Positions 12,180-25,469 of a stretch of 64,000 nucleotides of DNA are shown here, piece after piece. Each line of letters begins with the position of its first letter. Position 1 is the stretch's first letter. The notes beneath the pieces were generated by a model. The model saw only the letters and a list, made by a program, of their open reading frames with translations, did not search any database and was not told the DNA's origin. This stretch comes from Hydra vulgaris. Its lineage: Eukaryota > Cnidaria > Hydrozoa > Anthoathecata > Hydridae. The DNA lies in the NCBI RefSeq assembly GCF_038396675.1, contig NC_088924.1, positions 33,082,501-33,146,500 on the forward strand, read 5' to 3'. A program made the translations under genes and the position numbers.

Positions 12180-13075
12180 AAGGTTGAGAAATTTTAATGC
12201 TTTGATATTTTATAGATTTATGCCCGTAATTATGAGAGCGGTGTTTAGAGACAGGTTTAAATTATTATTGGAACGAAGGCGATAACGAGTGTTGGCGCTT
12301 TTGGAAAAGAAATTGATGAAAGTTAAAGGTAGGTTATTGTTTGGTGGTTCCAGACAAACTGACAATTTAAAAGTTGAATATAGTCACATAGTTTTAATAC
12401 TTTAGAAGTAAGGTAGAGCACATTAGGACTAAATTTATTATTCTGAAAATAAGAAATTTTAAATAATTTAAAATAAAGCCAAGTATGGGACTGCTCCCAT
12501 ACTTGGCATGCATATCTAAGATGTGAGCCAAAAATAGCATGGTACCTGTTCAAGAGTGTCTCAAGACTAACATAACGGTGAATTTTGGCCAACACGCCAT
12601 TAGATCTACTTAGTTTCATTGTTAAGTCTTTACAGTAGGATAAAAAGGAAAGATTTGAATCAATTTTTATACCAAGATATTTAATTGAGTTAACGGGTTC
12701 AATTTTTTTGCCACTTAATCTAAAGTTCATAAGTTAATAGATTTTTGTTTTATTTGATTTAAAGATAATGAGTTCAATTTTATTAGAGTTTAGAAAAAGT
12801 TTGTTAAAACTAATTATTTAGGTGCCCCATGAAGACCTAACGGTCTTGTCACAGAGCACCTCGGAAGTCCATTTAACCAGGAAGTTCACGCCTCCATCCT
12901 TACCGTGATGCGAAAACATTTCCAAAGCTCGTTTCGTACCTCGATCTCGTGCTTATAAAGCAAGCGCTCTTAACACTGCGCCACGGCCGCAATTGTTCAT
13001 TTTTTTTAGGGATTTATTAATTAGCATTAGATTAGTATCATCAGCAAAGAGAATATAAATAAAAAATGTAAAAAA
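12180..13075 (-). pseudogene. Non-LTR retrotransposon (LINE) RT, 3-prime part
   Basis: Minus strand. At 13075-12991 it reads FIYILFADDTNLMLINKSL, with the FADD active-site motif of reverse transcriptase. The frame is then broken by a SINE (12813-12990). It resumes with KIELIIFKSNKTK, and after an in-frame stop with the 135-codon frame 12730-12323 (SIKYLGIKIDSNLSF; HAIFGSHLRYACQVWEQ), typical of the RT thumb and connector of CR1/L2-like LINEs. The endonuclease and the palm upstream of FADD are missing. The final part to about 12180 carries a stop and looks like the ORF end and 3-prime UTR. Confidence 0.85.
12813..12990 (-). mobile_element. tRNA-derived SINE, copy 1
   Basis: Read on the minus strand it starts GCGGCCGTGGCGCAGTG (A-box-like) and has a B-box-like GATCGAGGTACGA. 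It then carries the shared core GGAGGCGTGAACTTCC ... AATGGACTTCCGAGGTGCTC and ends GGGGCACCTAAATAATT. The same layout occurs at 34166-34312 and 46737-46924. It interrupts a LINE reverse transcriptase. AACAATT/AATAATT at the borders may be an imperfect target duplication. Confidence 0.85.
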
Positions 13076-13104
13076 TTACTACAAATTCGGGGTATGATAT
13101 AAAT

Positions 13105-13252
13105 TACCTACAATAAATCCATTCGGAACTCCGTCTCGTCGTATTTTTCTCGAGTTTTCGGAGTTTCAGAGTTTTCGGAGTTTCAGAGTTTTCGGAGTTT
13201 CAGAGTTTTCGGAGAATCGAGAAACTTCGACGGAACTCCGACAAAGTTTTTG
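13105..13252. repeat. 17-bp tandem repeat in a CTCCGA-rich patch
   Basis: The unit AGTTTTCGGAGTTTCAG is repeated about 3.6 times at 13153-13214. It is flanked by GGAACTCCGTC/GACGGAACTCCGAC. A related CTCCGA/CTCGAC patch occurs at 30009-30055. Confidence 0.85.
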
Positions 13253-14124
13253 GAAAAAAATTTTTTTTCTTCTGGTAAAATAATTAAATTCTTCTTTTTT
13301 TCTAAATTGTTTCTTTACAATATTTCTAAGTTGTGGTTTTAAAAATGAAAGTGAAATTTTTCAGAAATTTTTTTCAGAATTTAAGACTTTAGGAAATTTT
13401 TTTTTCAATGACAACCTTATGTGACGTCACAGTTGGCAGAAAATTTTATAAATTAATTTTAAAAGCAAACAAAAATCAAAATATTAAGTTAATTTATTTA
13501 AAAAGTAAGTGTAATTAAACATTTTAAACAACAATTAAACAATTAAATCAAAGCTAAGTTATTCTAATTGAATTAAAAACAAATATCTGAAGATTAACAG
13601 ATGACGATAAGTGTTGCAATAAACGTTAAGATACTATAATTTAAATGACTTCACGTATTGCTTAGGATAAGTGAAATTGCCACCTCCATGTTCTTTTTCT
13701 TCTTTAAAAAACATTTTAAGGTTTTTTATAATTGATTTTTTATAATGAATCGGATAATGAAGCAGAAAACGGATGGAGAAACTGAAGGAGAATACGCGGA
13801 AACGGATGGAGAAACTGAAGGAGAATACGCGGTTTTCGATATTCCCGAAAGTTGTAATACAAAAAGAATTTTGAGTAAACAAACATTAAAAATGGTACAT
13901 TTTATGAATGAGTCAAGTTACTTTTCGAACAGAAGATGTTTTTTCAAACTGAAATAGTTTAAAAACAATTTCAAGACTCAATTTTTTTAATAAGTAACCT
14001 AGTAAAATCAACTGACAAATTACAATAATTAAATTGCTTATTCTTCTTTTTCAAAACAAAAAATTACAAACTCATTATTAATCTTGGATAAGAGGCATGT
14101 CACAATATTTTGAATAATTTGTTT
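13253..14124. other. Mostly unassigned; 33-bp tandem duplication in a short ORF
   Basis: At about 13766-13833 a 33-bp unit (GGATGGAGAAACTGAAGGAG...) occurs twice inside a 70-codon plus-strand frame (13745-13957) encoding DGETEGEYAETDGETEGEYA. It lies just upstream of a DDE-transposase remnant and could belong to that element. I do not recognise the peptide. TGACGTCA occurs at 13421-13428 as a lone palindrome. Confidence 0.4.
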
Positions 14125-14675
14125 ACTTTCCAAATGAAGGAAAAGTTTATTTGAGCCACCCTGACTGTTTTAAAGATAATCCAGGTCTGTTAGGAATATT
14201 CGACTGCTCTGAATTTTTAATAGAAACACAAAAAGATTTAGAACTGCAAACTACAACGTGGCCTGAATACAAGTACCACAATACAATAAAATACCTTGGT
14301 TCAGTTCTTTCATAAATTTTGATTCAAAGGCATATACTCGAAGAATGTTGGATAAGGCAATAACATTGGATTGTGACTACCTTACTAAATTCTATCCTTA
14401 TTCTTCAATAATGGCTGATAAAGTTTTTAATATTGCTAGTAAGTGTGCTGCTTTTAGGATTACCTTTATATCCCCACCTGGCAAACAAGGAACTTCTCAA
14501 ATGATACTAGAAGAAGTAGTAAAAATAAGTAGTATTTCTAAACTTAGAATTCTCATTAAACAGATAATTAGAAGAATGAAAACTTCTTGAATAATTGGAC
14601 AAGGATTTCCTATATCACTTCTCGAAAGTCTTAATGAAATCATAATTTGTACAGCGCTTACATAATTTTAAATGT
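14125..14675 (+). pseudogene. DDE_Tnp_4-type transposase remnant (PIF/Harbinger or ISL2EU-like)
   Basis: Plus strand. The first segment (about 14130-14312) reads SHPDCFKDNPGLLGIFDCSEF, LELQTTTWPEYKYHNTIKYL, including the first catalytic Asp region (FDCSEF) and the conserved W-x-x-Y-K-x-H-N-T motif. A frameshift or deletion follows. The second segment (14345-14590) continues MLDKAITLDCDYL, SSIMADKVFNI (second Asp region, normally MADRGF), FISPPGK, and IRRMKTS (end of the E region). A stop at 14588-14590 and further decayed C-terminal sequence follow. The substitution in MADKVF and the breaks rule out activity. No terminal repeats were located. Confidence 0.8.
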
Positions 14676-14737
14676 TTTATCATGAAATGATACTATTTTA
14701 TGATAAAACATTATTTAATCATTGTTTCAAAGTATAA

Positions 14738-15306
<569 letters not shown>

Positions 15307-16436
15307 AAAAAAAATCATGAATTGGATAGAATATCCTAACAAATTTGATGTCAGCTCTGACCATATATGCATCATTGCAATGATTTGTTAAATTGTTGCT
15401 TTTTTTAGTTATTTAGGTCCTTCCAGAAGTTCTATGTAAAGTAATAAGGCGTAAATTTCCTTGTTAAATTCTATCCAAATTATCTTAAATTTGATTCAAA
15501 TGTAGACTTTTTACGTACTGGTAGAAAAGAGTTTAATGCTATAACGCTAAATAGTTTAAAGTCATCATATAGTTTCAAGTCATAGATTGTATTTGAAGAA
15601 CTAAAACCGTTTTATTACTCAATTTAATTAGATGTTTTGCATTGCGTTAATCGGTTTGTTTACTCAAAATTTTTTGTTCTGTTCTTTTGTATATATTATG
15701 CATAACAAAAGTTGAGTTTCGAAAACCGTGCATTGCTTAATAATTTTTGGGAGGAAAAGATTGAATATGATATCGAAAAAAGTCTAAAGAAAATTCGAAT
15801 ACTAATTAAGTTCTTAAAATATTCATTGTTTTGATATGAAGTTCTTAAAGAGATAAAATTACATGAAATTTACGGATCTTTACATGACAAAGGACTGCTG
15901 CTCTACAACCGCACTAGATGAAACAGTGTTTTTGAGATAATAAAAAACTTTTGAATGTTTGTTTTTTTACAGCTTAGAAGGAGTAAAAAAACATCCGAGG
16001 ACAACAGCTAAAAGCCTAAAAAATCAAGATCTTCACCGATCAGTTAAAAGAATATGATGCAACTGGTGTAAAATCTAAAGCAATTTTAAAATAAACTAGC
16101 CGTCCACAGAATTCAAGCTATTTATTCCATGCTTTATATAAGGTTACTATATATATATATGTTTGTGTGCCACAAAATTTGAAATCAATTTTTGAAGGCT
16201 TTTTTCTCAACCAATTTTGCTCAAATTTTGCACACTTAATCATTTTCGATGACAATATAAGGAAATGGAAAAATTTGACCAAAAAAAGTTAATTAAGTTA
16301 ACAAAAATTTAATTTGTATTTCCCCATACATTTTATTTATTTGATATGAATTGCGTATTACGTCACAAAAATCATTGATTTGCAAATTATTTGCAGTTTC
16401 GAAGATATTAAAGCGCAGTGATTCAAAACCTATTGT
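15307..16436. other. Left flank of the MULE; no gene seen
   Basis: No coding sequence is recognised. A segment beginning at the short TA tract at 16150 (GTTTGTGTGCCACAAAATTTG...) may be an older dispersed repeat into which the MULE inserted. Confidence 0.5.
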
Positions 16437-16445
16437 TTTAAGTTA

Positions 16446-16521
16446 GGCAGTGGCTACGGTACCGGCTGCTGGATTTCTAGCGCCAGCTGCTATAGTACCG
16501 GCTAGTCTGGGTTCTAGCTAA
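16446..16521 (+). repeat. Left terminal inverted repeat of the MULE
   Basis: It begins GGCAGTGGCTACGGTACCGG and contains two GTACCGGCT words. It pairs with 29490-29565, after which the two ends diverge. Confidence 0.88.
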
Positions 16522-16613
16522 TACGTAACTATTTGTTATTTTTCAAGACGTCCGCATTTGAAAATTGTTAGTGCTATAAATATTTTTTATAACATACCAT
16601 ATTTGTATCAAGA

Positions 16614-19600
16614 ATGGATGTTGGTAGTGTATTTAATAGTTTCAGCGAGCTTAAGCAGGCAATACTAGAGTATGAACGATCGTATTTTTTATCATTATAT
16701 GTTCGAGACAGTCGAACCATTGATTTAGCAATCAAAAAAGGATTAAAGCGCTATATCAATAAAGAATTAAAATATTATTATCTAACGTATTGTTGTTATC
16801 ATGGTGGGCGCCAGTTTAAGTCAAGATCAAAAGGTATTCGTCCAAATCAAAGGTACGTCTGAAAATGAGTATTTTATTTAAATTTGTATAAGCAAATAAA
16901 AAATAAAAAAAGATTGTAGTTAAAGTCTCGAAAATTTTTTAATTTATTTTTTCTTCAGTCTTTTTTGCTAACGATATTTTAATTTATTTTTTCTTCAGTC
17001 TTTTTTGCTAACGATAATTTAGCTGTTTTACTTCATAAAATCTGATTTAGTTTAACAAAGGATGTTAACTTTATTTTTATCATTGATTGTTAGCACATAT
17101 AACATTAAATGTCCGTTTACTATTTGCATTGGTGTTAGTGAAGATGGAGAACAGCTCTGTGTTACCAAAGTTATTAATGAGCACAATCATGCAATTGATA
17201 AGGTAAAAAAATTTTTATTTTGTATTTGATCATCGAGTAAGTACTTTTTTAATATATACTGGTATTTTAATATATAAATGTGAGTTCAAAAATCAAATAA
17301 TTATTTGATATTGTAATTATTTCAGAATATGTCCCAAGAAACTAATTGATTACATCCTTCTCAGCTTTAGACAAATTTTTAAAATGTATAAATAAAAATA
17401 ATTTTAAAACTTTTGAAATTTTTTATTTTATTTTATAGAAATTATATTATTTGAAATCTTTTTTTGTATGCTATTTTTTTATGGCAAAAAAATTTTTTTA
17501 TGAAACAAAAATCATTATAATTAAAAATGATGAATGTAAAAAAATTACAACATAACATAAAGACAATAAAGTAAAACATTTTTAAAGTTTTAACATTTGA
17601 TGATTATAGAGAATATTTAATTCATATACTTAATATAGAACCAATAAAAGTTTTTCAAAACTATTCATTTGGTTTATTATTACCAAATTTATATTGATAT
17701 CCTTTTTAGTATTAATAAAGTAGCTCATTATTTAAACTTAAATAATTTAGATTTTAATAATATAATAAGTTTCTTGGAAGAAATTTTTAAATGATATTTA
17801 ATTTTTTCTTAAGACAAGTTTATATTTTAGTATAGTTTTTATTTTATTATTTTACGTTCAAGTAATAATTTTTAAATTATTTATTTAATTTTCATTGTTT
17901 TCGATTATTTAGGAAATTATAGAAAGGCTTCCAAAAAATAGGAAATTAGATAATGAGCAAGAAAATAATGTGAGGCAAATGTTGAAATTACATGGTAATA
18001 AATGGGTTATTCATGAGCATATTCAAAATGAAACAGGTGATGATTATTAAGTAGCTGTATGCTAGCTGATTTTTATGAAGCTTTTCAGATTTAGAAATAT
18101 ATAACTATATTTTAACTTGAAAATAATACAATAATCTCTTTTTCTCAATGTTTTATATTGATAGTTCTGCACTTGTGTGATGCCCTTTCAAACACGAATT
18201 TATTACTGAACAGAACTAAGAACTTTCATTGATACAATTATCAATTCTGAAAAAACTTTAATTCATTGTAAAACCAAAGGCGTTTGCAATTTATAACACT
18301 TGAACATGACTAATAAGTTTTCCTATCACTGCTTACTTAAGTAGTTCTCAATTGAATCAGTATTTCTTAATGTTTTAGTCATAAGACAATTTTTAATACT
18401 ATATAATGTAATAACAATATATTTCATGAATTTTTTTAATTTTTATTAACTTTATAATTTTTCTTATTTCATTTTGTTATATTGTTATAATTTCTAATAT
18501 TACCTATTCATCATTAAACATTTAGGGAAGAAGATTACATTAAAAGATATCCATAATTTAGCGTCTAAGGAGAAGGGTTCAACAGATGTAGAGTCTTTAC
18601 TGGCAGTCTTTCAAAACTGTGATGGTTTGTTTTTGTACTTGTTTTTTTTTTTTTTTTTTTTTAATTTTAATTTACTTTTTTAACTGAGTTTGACTTGACT
18701 TGTCCATTAAAGAGTATTAACCTCTTTTTATATTGTAGAAAACAAGACTTACTCATACAAACACTAATTTGAATTGTTCATATAAATTATATTCTATATT
18801 ACCCATATTTAACTATATTACATATTCCTTAGCAGAACTAACAAAACCTTATTATTATTCATTATTATTCTTAGTTTAAATTTAATATTTTATTTGTATT
18901 TTAATTTATATTGCTTTTTGCAAGTGTGTGTTTATTTTGTAACAGGTGCAGATGTAGATATAAAATGTGACAATAGTGGTACTATCCAGACAATATTTTT
19001 CCAGGATGCAGAAATGAAGAGATTTTTTTCATTGTATCCTGAATTAATTTTGATAGATGCAACATATAAGTTAACTAATTTACGAATGCCATTATACATT
19101 GTCCTGGCAATTGGTCCAAATGGAGAAAGTGAAATTGTTGCTATTTTTGTAACAGCATCTGAGGATGCGTTGACCCTCACTAATGCTCTAGAGACTTTTA
19201 AATCAAAAAATGTAAAATGGACTGAAACTGTCACCATTTTCACTGATAAGGACATGACTGAGCGTGACTCTCTGCGAACAACTTTTCCAAATGCAGTATT
19301 GCTTTTATGCTTATTTCATGTTTTGCGTGCTATGAGTAGAGAAGTGACTGTGTTAAAAATGGGCATTTCAGAGAGTCAGAGGTTATATGCATTGAGAGCA
19401 CTTCAAAAAATGGCATATGCATCTTCTGAAATAGCATTTGAGGAGCTAAGACAAGACTTTAATGAAAAAATGCCAAGTAGTGTAGTTCGTTACTTTGAAA
19501 CAAACTGGAATAATTGCAAAAATGAGTGGGTGTATTGTTGGCAACAGCAGAACTTGACTTTTGGACAGAGAACAACAAACAGATTAGAGTCTGTAAACCG

Positions 19601-21632
19601 AAGAACAAAATCTGTATTAAACTTATTAAACCCCCTTCCATTGTTTTTTAAAGATCTTTTTTCTGTTATTGATGTCATGCGAAAGGAGCGAAATCATAGC
19701 TTTGTTACTGCTGCAGAGCGTATCTCTGTTCATGCTGTTCTCGATAATGATGTTCTAGAGGAGTTTTCTAAAGTTTTAACACCTTATGCATTAAATTTTG
19801 TCAGAAGTCAGTTACATGAAGCACTGGAGGTATACCCTGGAGGTGATAATGATCATCCAACCTGTGAAATTTTGGGAAGTGAAGTGTTAGTAAATGAGCT
19901 TAACTGCCATTGTATTTTTTTTAAATCCATGGGCTTACCCTGCAAACACATGTTTGTTGCAAGGCGAATAAAGCAATTGCCAATATTTTTTTTTGATGGC
20001 ATTTCTATAAGGTGGCTCAAGTCTCATGCTACTGAAAACCATCGTCTTTTCCAGCACCACAGTGAGAACCACAATTATTTAGAAATAGGTGTAAATAAAG
20101 AAAGAACTTTAACACAAGCCGAAAAGTTTAAAAAAGCATGTCGCCTATCTCAGCGATTAGCACAGCTTGTTTCGGAAGGTGGACATAGTGAGTTTGAAAG
20201 CCGCATAAACATTCTTCAAAATTTAGTTAAAATTTGGGAAGATTATAAACATGCAAAGGTTACTGTTTTGGAGTCATCAATTGATTTAATAACTAATACT
20301 ACATCAGAATGTGCCATGAGTTCTAAAATCAATCTTAACAATGATGTATTATGTGATATAACAAAAAAAGCATTTATTCCACCAACAAGTAATATTGTTT
20401 TAACATGTAATGAGACATTTTATCAGACAAATATGCACGCATTAGAGGTTTCAAAATCTGATAATTTAGAAAAGTTATCAGATTTTGAAAAATCATTACA
20501 TTTAGAGCAATCACAACTAGATATAGAACAAGATAATTTTAATAAAAGTGCAGAAATTGTTGCAGAAATGTCCAGTCAGCCTTGTAATAAAATTATTCAT
20601 GTTTCTAATCAAACTTCGATCCCAATAGTTATTGAAAATCCTATAGAAGATAGTGAAGAAAGGGTAGGAAATTTTTGTTTTATTTTACTTTGATTGTTTG
20701 TTTCTCTTTCAACAGATTTGGTATTACTATTTATTTTATTATTGATTGATGCTTGCACTCTTTTACCATGTTTATTGTTTTTAAAAGAAAAGTTATTTTT
20801 TTGAAACTTTCAAAAAATTCCAAAACTTGTGCTAAATTTTTGAAACAGTAAATTTTATATTATCAAATAAAAGTTTAATAAGGGTAGATAAATTTAATAA
20901 AACTTTAAAAAATTTAAAGCATGATGTTGAAAGCATAAATAAATCTTTTAGGCATGTAGAAGTTTACATAATTATTTTAATGTTCACTCCATCAATATAA
21001 AAGACCTTAAGTTTCCTTCAAAGATTCATTCAAGAGGAAGGCCTAAGGCTACTCAAAGAAAAACAGCAATTGGTTTATGTAAACGGAAAAGAAAGTGTTT
21101 ATCTTATACTGATAAAAGTGTGACTGAGAAAATAAGGGGTTAGTATTTATATATGAATTGTCTTTTCAATTCGAAAAGATTATCAACGTTCAATCAATAA
21201 ATCATTTTGTATATATTCCATACCTGATTCTATCATTTAGTTCTTCTCAGTAGTATTCTCATAAAAGGAAAAGTTCAAGATGTTACACATGAAATGCAAG
21301 CAGATGTGGATGATTTACAATTAAACCCTGACAATCTTCCTTCTTCATTTATCAATGATGCTGTAGCAATAGATGTTTTAAAACCATATTTAACAGATGT
21401 TGCTTGGAATAAGCTAAACGAAACAGTTTCCCAACGAAAGAAATTGTCCTTATGGTGTTGTCCTATCTGTAATTTAACTACAGCATCAAGAGAAAATATT
21501 GAATGCAAAAGCTGTTTAGAGCGGTTTCATTTCAAGTGTGTTAGCATTTCGAAGAAGACAAAGAAAGAATGGTTTTGTGACAAATGTCACAATATGATAA
21601 ATGAAAGTAACAAAAATATATATATAAAATAA
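16614..21632 (+). CDS. MULE transposase, ZSWIM3-like, with SWIM and PHD fingers (7 exons, 955 aa)
   Basis: Exons 16614-16852, 17094-17202, 17913-18036, 18526-18624, 18946-20663, 20952-21138 and 21241-21632 join at GT-AG introns into one uninterrupted frame. Residues 1-116 form a FAR1/WRKY-GCM1-like zinc domain (KCPFTICIG ... NEHNH). The RNase-H-fold core has Asp228 (LIDATY), Asp291 (FTDKDM), CLFH 312-315 and Glu405 (TTNRLESVN), so D-D-E is complete. A SWIM finger CHC...CKH lies at 511-525 and an AT-hook-like RGRPK at 791-795. A Cys4-His-Cys3 PHD finger (C899, C902, C914, C917, H922, C925, C938, C941) ends the protein. Layout and N-terminus (MDVGSVFNSFSELKQAI) resemble vertebrate ZSWIM3, itself MULE-derived. 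Terminal repeats around it favour an element gene over a domesticated host gene. AATAAA follows at 21645. The start is the first in-frame ATG. Confidence 0.9.
16941..17020. repeat. 40-bp tandem duplication in transposase intron 1
   Basis: 16941-16980 and 16981-17020 are nearly identical copies containing TTTTTTCTTCAGTC, each with a potential 3-prime splice-site-like CAG. The true acceptor is further on, at 17092-17093. Confidence 0.9.
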
Positions 21633-21646
21633 AATACTTAATTAAA

Positions 21647-21679
<33 letters not shown>

Positions 21680-24600
21680 TCTGTATATAATAAAAAAGAA
21701 ATCTGTATATAATAAAAAAGAAAAAAAAAAGTCTGTATAACTTGAAAAAATGAAAACTTTTAAAAACAAGAAAAAAAATGAAAAAATGCTAAAAAAAAAT
21801 AAAACAAATTCAGTTAAGGAGTTTAATTTTTAAAAAAACATTTTAATTAAGTATTTATTTTTTTCATTAATTTCAACACTCAGTGTTGTTTATATTATAA
21901 ACTTAAAAAAAAATTTTATCAATTTTTTTTTGCATTCTGAAAATTCAGTTATTGTGTATTCACAATAAAAAATGTAATACTTTTATTTCTGTCAATCAAT
22001 ATTAGTACATTAAAGTTGAGTGCACACTTTTAATAATTTCTCTAGCTTTGATGATGTTTTCCAATGTAATTACTGTAGTTGCTGTTGAGCATGTTGTTGA
22101 TATTGATATTTTGAATTTTTATATATATTTTATTAAAAGACTATTTTAAAAAGTATATTATTTGCAGACAAACAGAAAATGGTGTATAATGTGAAACATA
22201 AATAAAAAGTGTAGAAATAGAATAAAGCTTGAATGTAAATACATACACAATTGATCACCATTGCATAATTTATTGACCGAAGTTTAAAACCAATATTTGA
22301 TATGTTTAAACAATTTAAAAGTTTTAGTGTTCACAAACTCACACATACAGTGTTCACAAACTCACACATACAGTTGGATGCCCTTCCAAGCATTAACCTA
22401 TTTTACATAACATGATGCATTATTTATATCTCTAAATAATCTCTAAAAAAATTTATTAAAATTCTTGGATGGAATTAATATCCATTTGTAGCTCTTTTAA
22501 CAAGTTTATGAAGTTCTTTGTGTAAATTATTTTAAATACTTTCCAACCATAAAAAACCACTTTAAAAAGTGGTTTTATATGGTTGTAAAGTATTTAACAA
22601 ACCACTTTAAAAAAGTGTGTTTGTTGTTCCATGTTGAAGTTTCCTTTTAAAATTAAGGCAAAGAAAAAGTTAACTATTTTTAATTCATAGAATTACTATG
22701 CTTTTTTCTGTAGACTTTAAAATCAAAATCTTGGTTCTAGTTCGAATCAAAACCTGTGAAACATGCGCTACATGCACTTAGTGCATAATAGTGACAAAGT
22801 AATAGTGCATAATAGTGACAGCATAACATTATGTTATGCTATACATCATAACAAAATGTTATGCTGTATAGCAGTCAAAGGTAGAGAATATAGGTTGATG
22901 CAGTCCAGCATCTAGAGGACTAACTTAGTTAAGGCATGTTAACTGATGATGCAGATGATTGGATATCAGCATGATGAGTGAAGATGCAGATGATTGAATA
23001 TCAACATGTAGAGAGATAGAAGTAGGAAAACTTGGACAGATTGCATGGACAGAATACAGATAACTTGGACAGAATGTGTTACATGAAAAAGCTTGAAAGA
23101 TGTCAAACCCATGCAAGCGCAGAAAGGAGGTTAAAGCTATGAGATTTATATACACTTTTATATAAATAATTTTCAATTGAAAACAGTATATCTGTGGGAT
23201 GAATCAACTTATTTTTTGTTTACAAACATAGTCCCAGCTATTTTTTATTTGAGTTTTTAAATTGGGTTATTTTTTATTTGGGTTTTTAAATTGGGCCCTA
23301 TTTAAATATCAACCATCTCTTTATATAAAACCTGTAACTATCTCTTTATATAAAAGTTTGTTAACTGATCTATTGTATGTCTTAATTTAGGTTTTACTAA
23401 CAACAAGTTGTTTTCATTTGAAGTTGGTTGACTAGCTACATTTATTATTATGTGGATATATCATGATACTTTGAAAATTTTTGTTTTTTATGGCATGTCT
23501 TAATGATATGTCATGATAGATAAATTTTCTTTAATTCATGATACATTAACAACTTTATGCTAATTAGAACTGATTGCTATGATTGTTTCTTGGAATATTC
23601 AAGAAAACAGCTAAACAGGTATATGTTTGTTGTTTTTTAAAAGGAAGGCATTTTAATGCTTTCATGCAAGTAATAAACTATCGTTATTAAAAAAAAAATT
23701 TTCTTCCTCCAATCACTTTATAGAAAATAGTCAAAGTTTTTTTTTTGATTGTATCAAAGTCTATCTGCTTTTAAGCCACACTGGTAATTTCAGTGAATAT
23801 ATCAAATACCAAACCTTTTTAACATTCCAGTGAAATATTTATACTAAAGAATATATAAATCTTAAATAGAATATATAAATATATTTCTTCTTTGAGTGTG
23901 GTGATCCATGATTGTGGCTTTTCCATTAAAATGTGGAGAACCGCAATTGTGGCATTTAAAGCAATCTTCGAAACTGTGACCTTTAGAGCCAAAATACCGG
24001 TTTAGGTAATTTATAAATGGTGCCACTGAATAGTGCATAATTTTTTATTTCTTTTGATATGTTATATATTATATATATATATGCATATATATATATATAT
24101 ATACATATTTTACTGTAAAAATGTATATACATAATCTTGATTTTTTATTTTTCTTGCATAGTCAAAAGGTTAATGCTATTATAGAATTATTGAAGATATA
24201 TAAATAAAATAATTTTAATTTTTTGTTTCTTGCATAGTCAGATTTTTTATTTTTCTTGCATAGTCAAAAGGTTAATGCTATTATAGAATTATTGAAGACA
24301 TATAAATAAAATAATTTTAATTTTTTGTTTCTACGAAATTTTGAAAAAAAAAAGTCAAAATTAAAAAAAAAGAGGTACTTATTCAGTTTTCATGTTGAAA
24401 ATTTCATCTGAAAACTTTTATGTTGCCTGAGTTAGGAAATCTTCATCATCATTGTTTTAACATCCTTGTTTCTGTACTAGACTTTTGACTTATGTGTGTG
24501 GTAACACACATAACTACATAAACAAGGACGTTCATTTTCATCTATATCGTTTATATTTATCTATATGACGTTTAATTTTATCTAAATATAAAATTGAACA

Positions 24601-25469
24601 TTAACATTTTATTTGAAAAAAAATCCTAATTTATCTATTATTAAAAAAGTAAAGAGTGCAAATTTGAATTTAGGTCCAATGCATCAGTATCAGTCAAATT
24701 GGCATCAGCATTGGCCAAAAGTAGGCATACTTAAGTATGCACCCCTAATATTCAAAATTAAGCAAATATAATGGAACCAAAGAGTAACCATAAAGACCAT
24801 TTTTTAATGTTACAATTAAACAAAACTATTCTTACCATGTAGATGTTAAAATTACTTTTTCTTTCATAAACTGCTGGCTGATGATCAATAAAGTAAATTT
24901 CAATTCTTGAAATTTACTAAATTAAAACCATTTCTCAACAGTACCAATACTAAAAGATAAAAATAGATATTATTGAGATATTTATTAAAGAAAATAGAAT
25001 ATTAATAAATGTATAGGAAGAAAGTAATAGTAATAGTAAATGTATAGGAAGAAAGTAATAGTAAATCTTATACAGTTTTTATAGTTCTGTGTCATCATTT
25101 TGAGGTGCTTTACCTAACGTTTTGATGTACCAATTTAATAAACAATATAACAAGGTAAGTAATTAATTTTAAAACTTTTCCAAGAAATGCCTTTTACAAT
25201 AAGAAGCTATTTAAAATCAACTACTTATCTTTGGATAAAACTAAGCAAGGTGAACACAAACAAAGTGATATTTCAAAATCATTCTCACAGCACCCATTTT
25301 AACTAGGGAGGAGGAAGGGGAAGGTAATCTCAAGATTAGCCTTATACAGCAATTAAAACTGATGGCAAGTTGTACCAATTTACTTGTTTGCCATTTGAGC
25401 CAACAAATGCTGTTGCTGTTATTCAAAGGAAAATCTACAAATTTATAATTGAAAATTTTTTAAAAGACT
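21633..25469. other. MULE interior, non-coding as far as I can see
   Basis: An A-rich tract lies at 21654-21680 just after the transposase gene. Small tandem duplications occur at 22326-22371 (23-bp unit) and 24139-24332, and hairpins at 22547-22590 and 22830-22868. No second element gene is recognised. A decayed LINE end is possible near 22930-23140 (WTDCMDRIQ-like peptide), but this is too weak to call. Confidence 0.5.
24139..24332. repeat. 102-bp tandem duplication
   Basis: Two almost identical copies begin at 24139 and 24241 (ATTTTTCTTGCATAGTCAAA, GGTTAATGCTATTATAGAAT). They are separated by a period of 102 bp. Confidence 0.9.

Noticed and set aside
22925..23176. Minus-strand 83-codon frame and a plus-strand WTDCMDRIQ-like peptide
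   Set aside because: The first has no motif. The second only vaguely resembles the end of LINE proteins and is too short to call.
24670..24760. Possible hAT end (GCATCAGTATCAG ... AGTATGCACCCC)
   Set aside because: No partner inverted repeat or target duplication was found.
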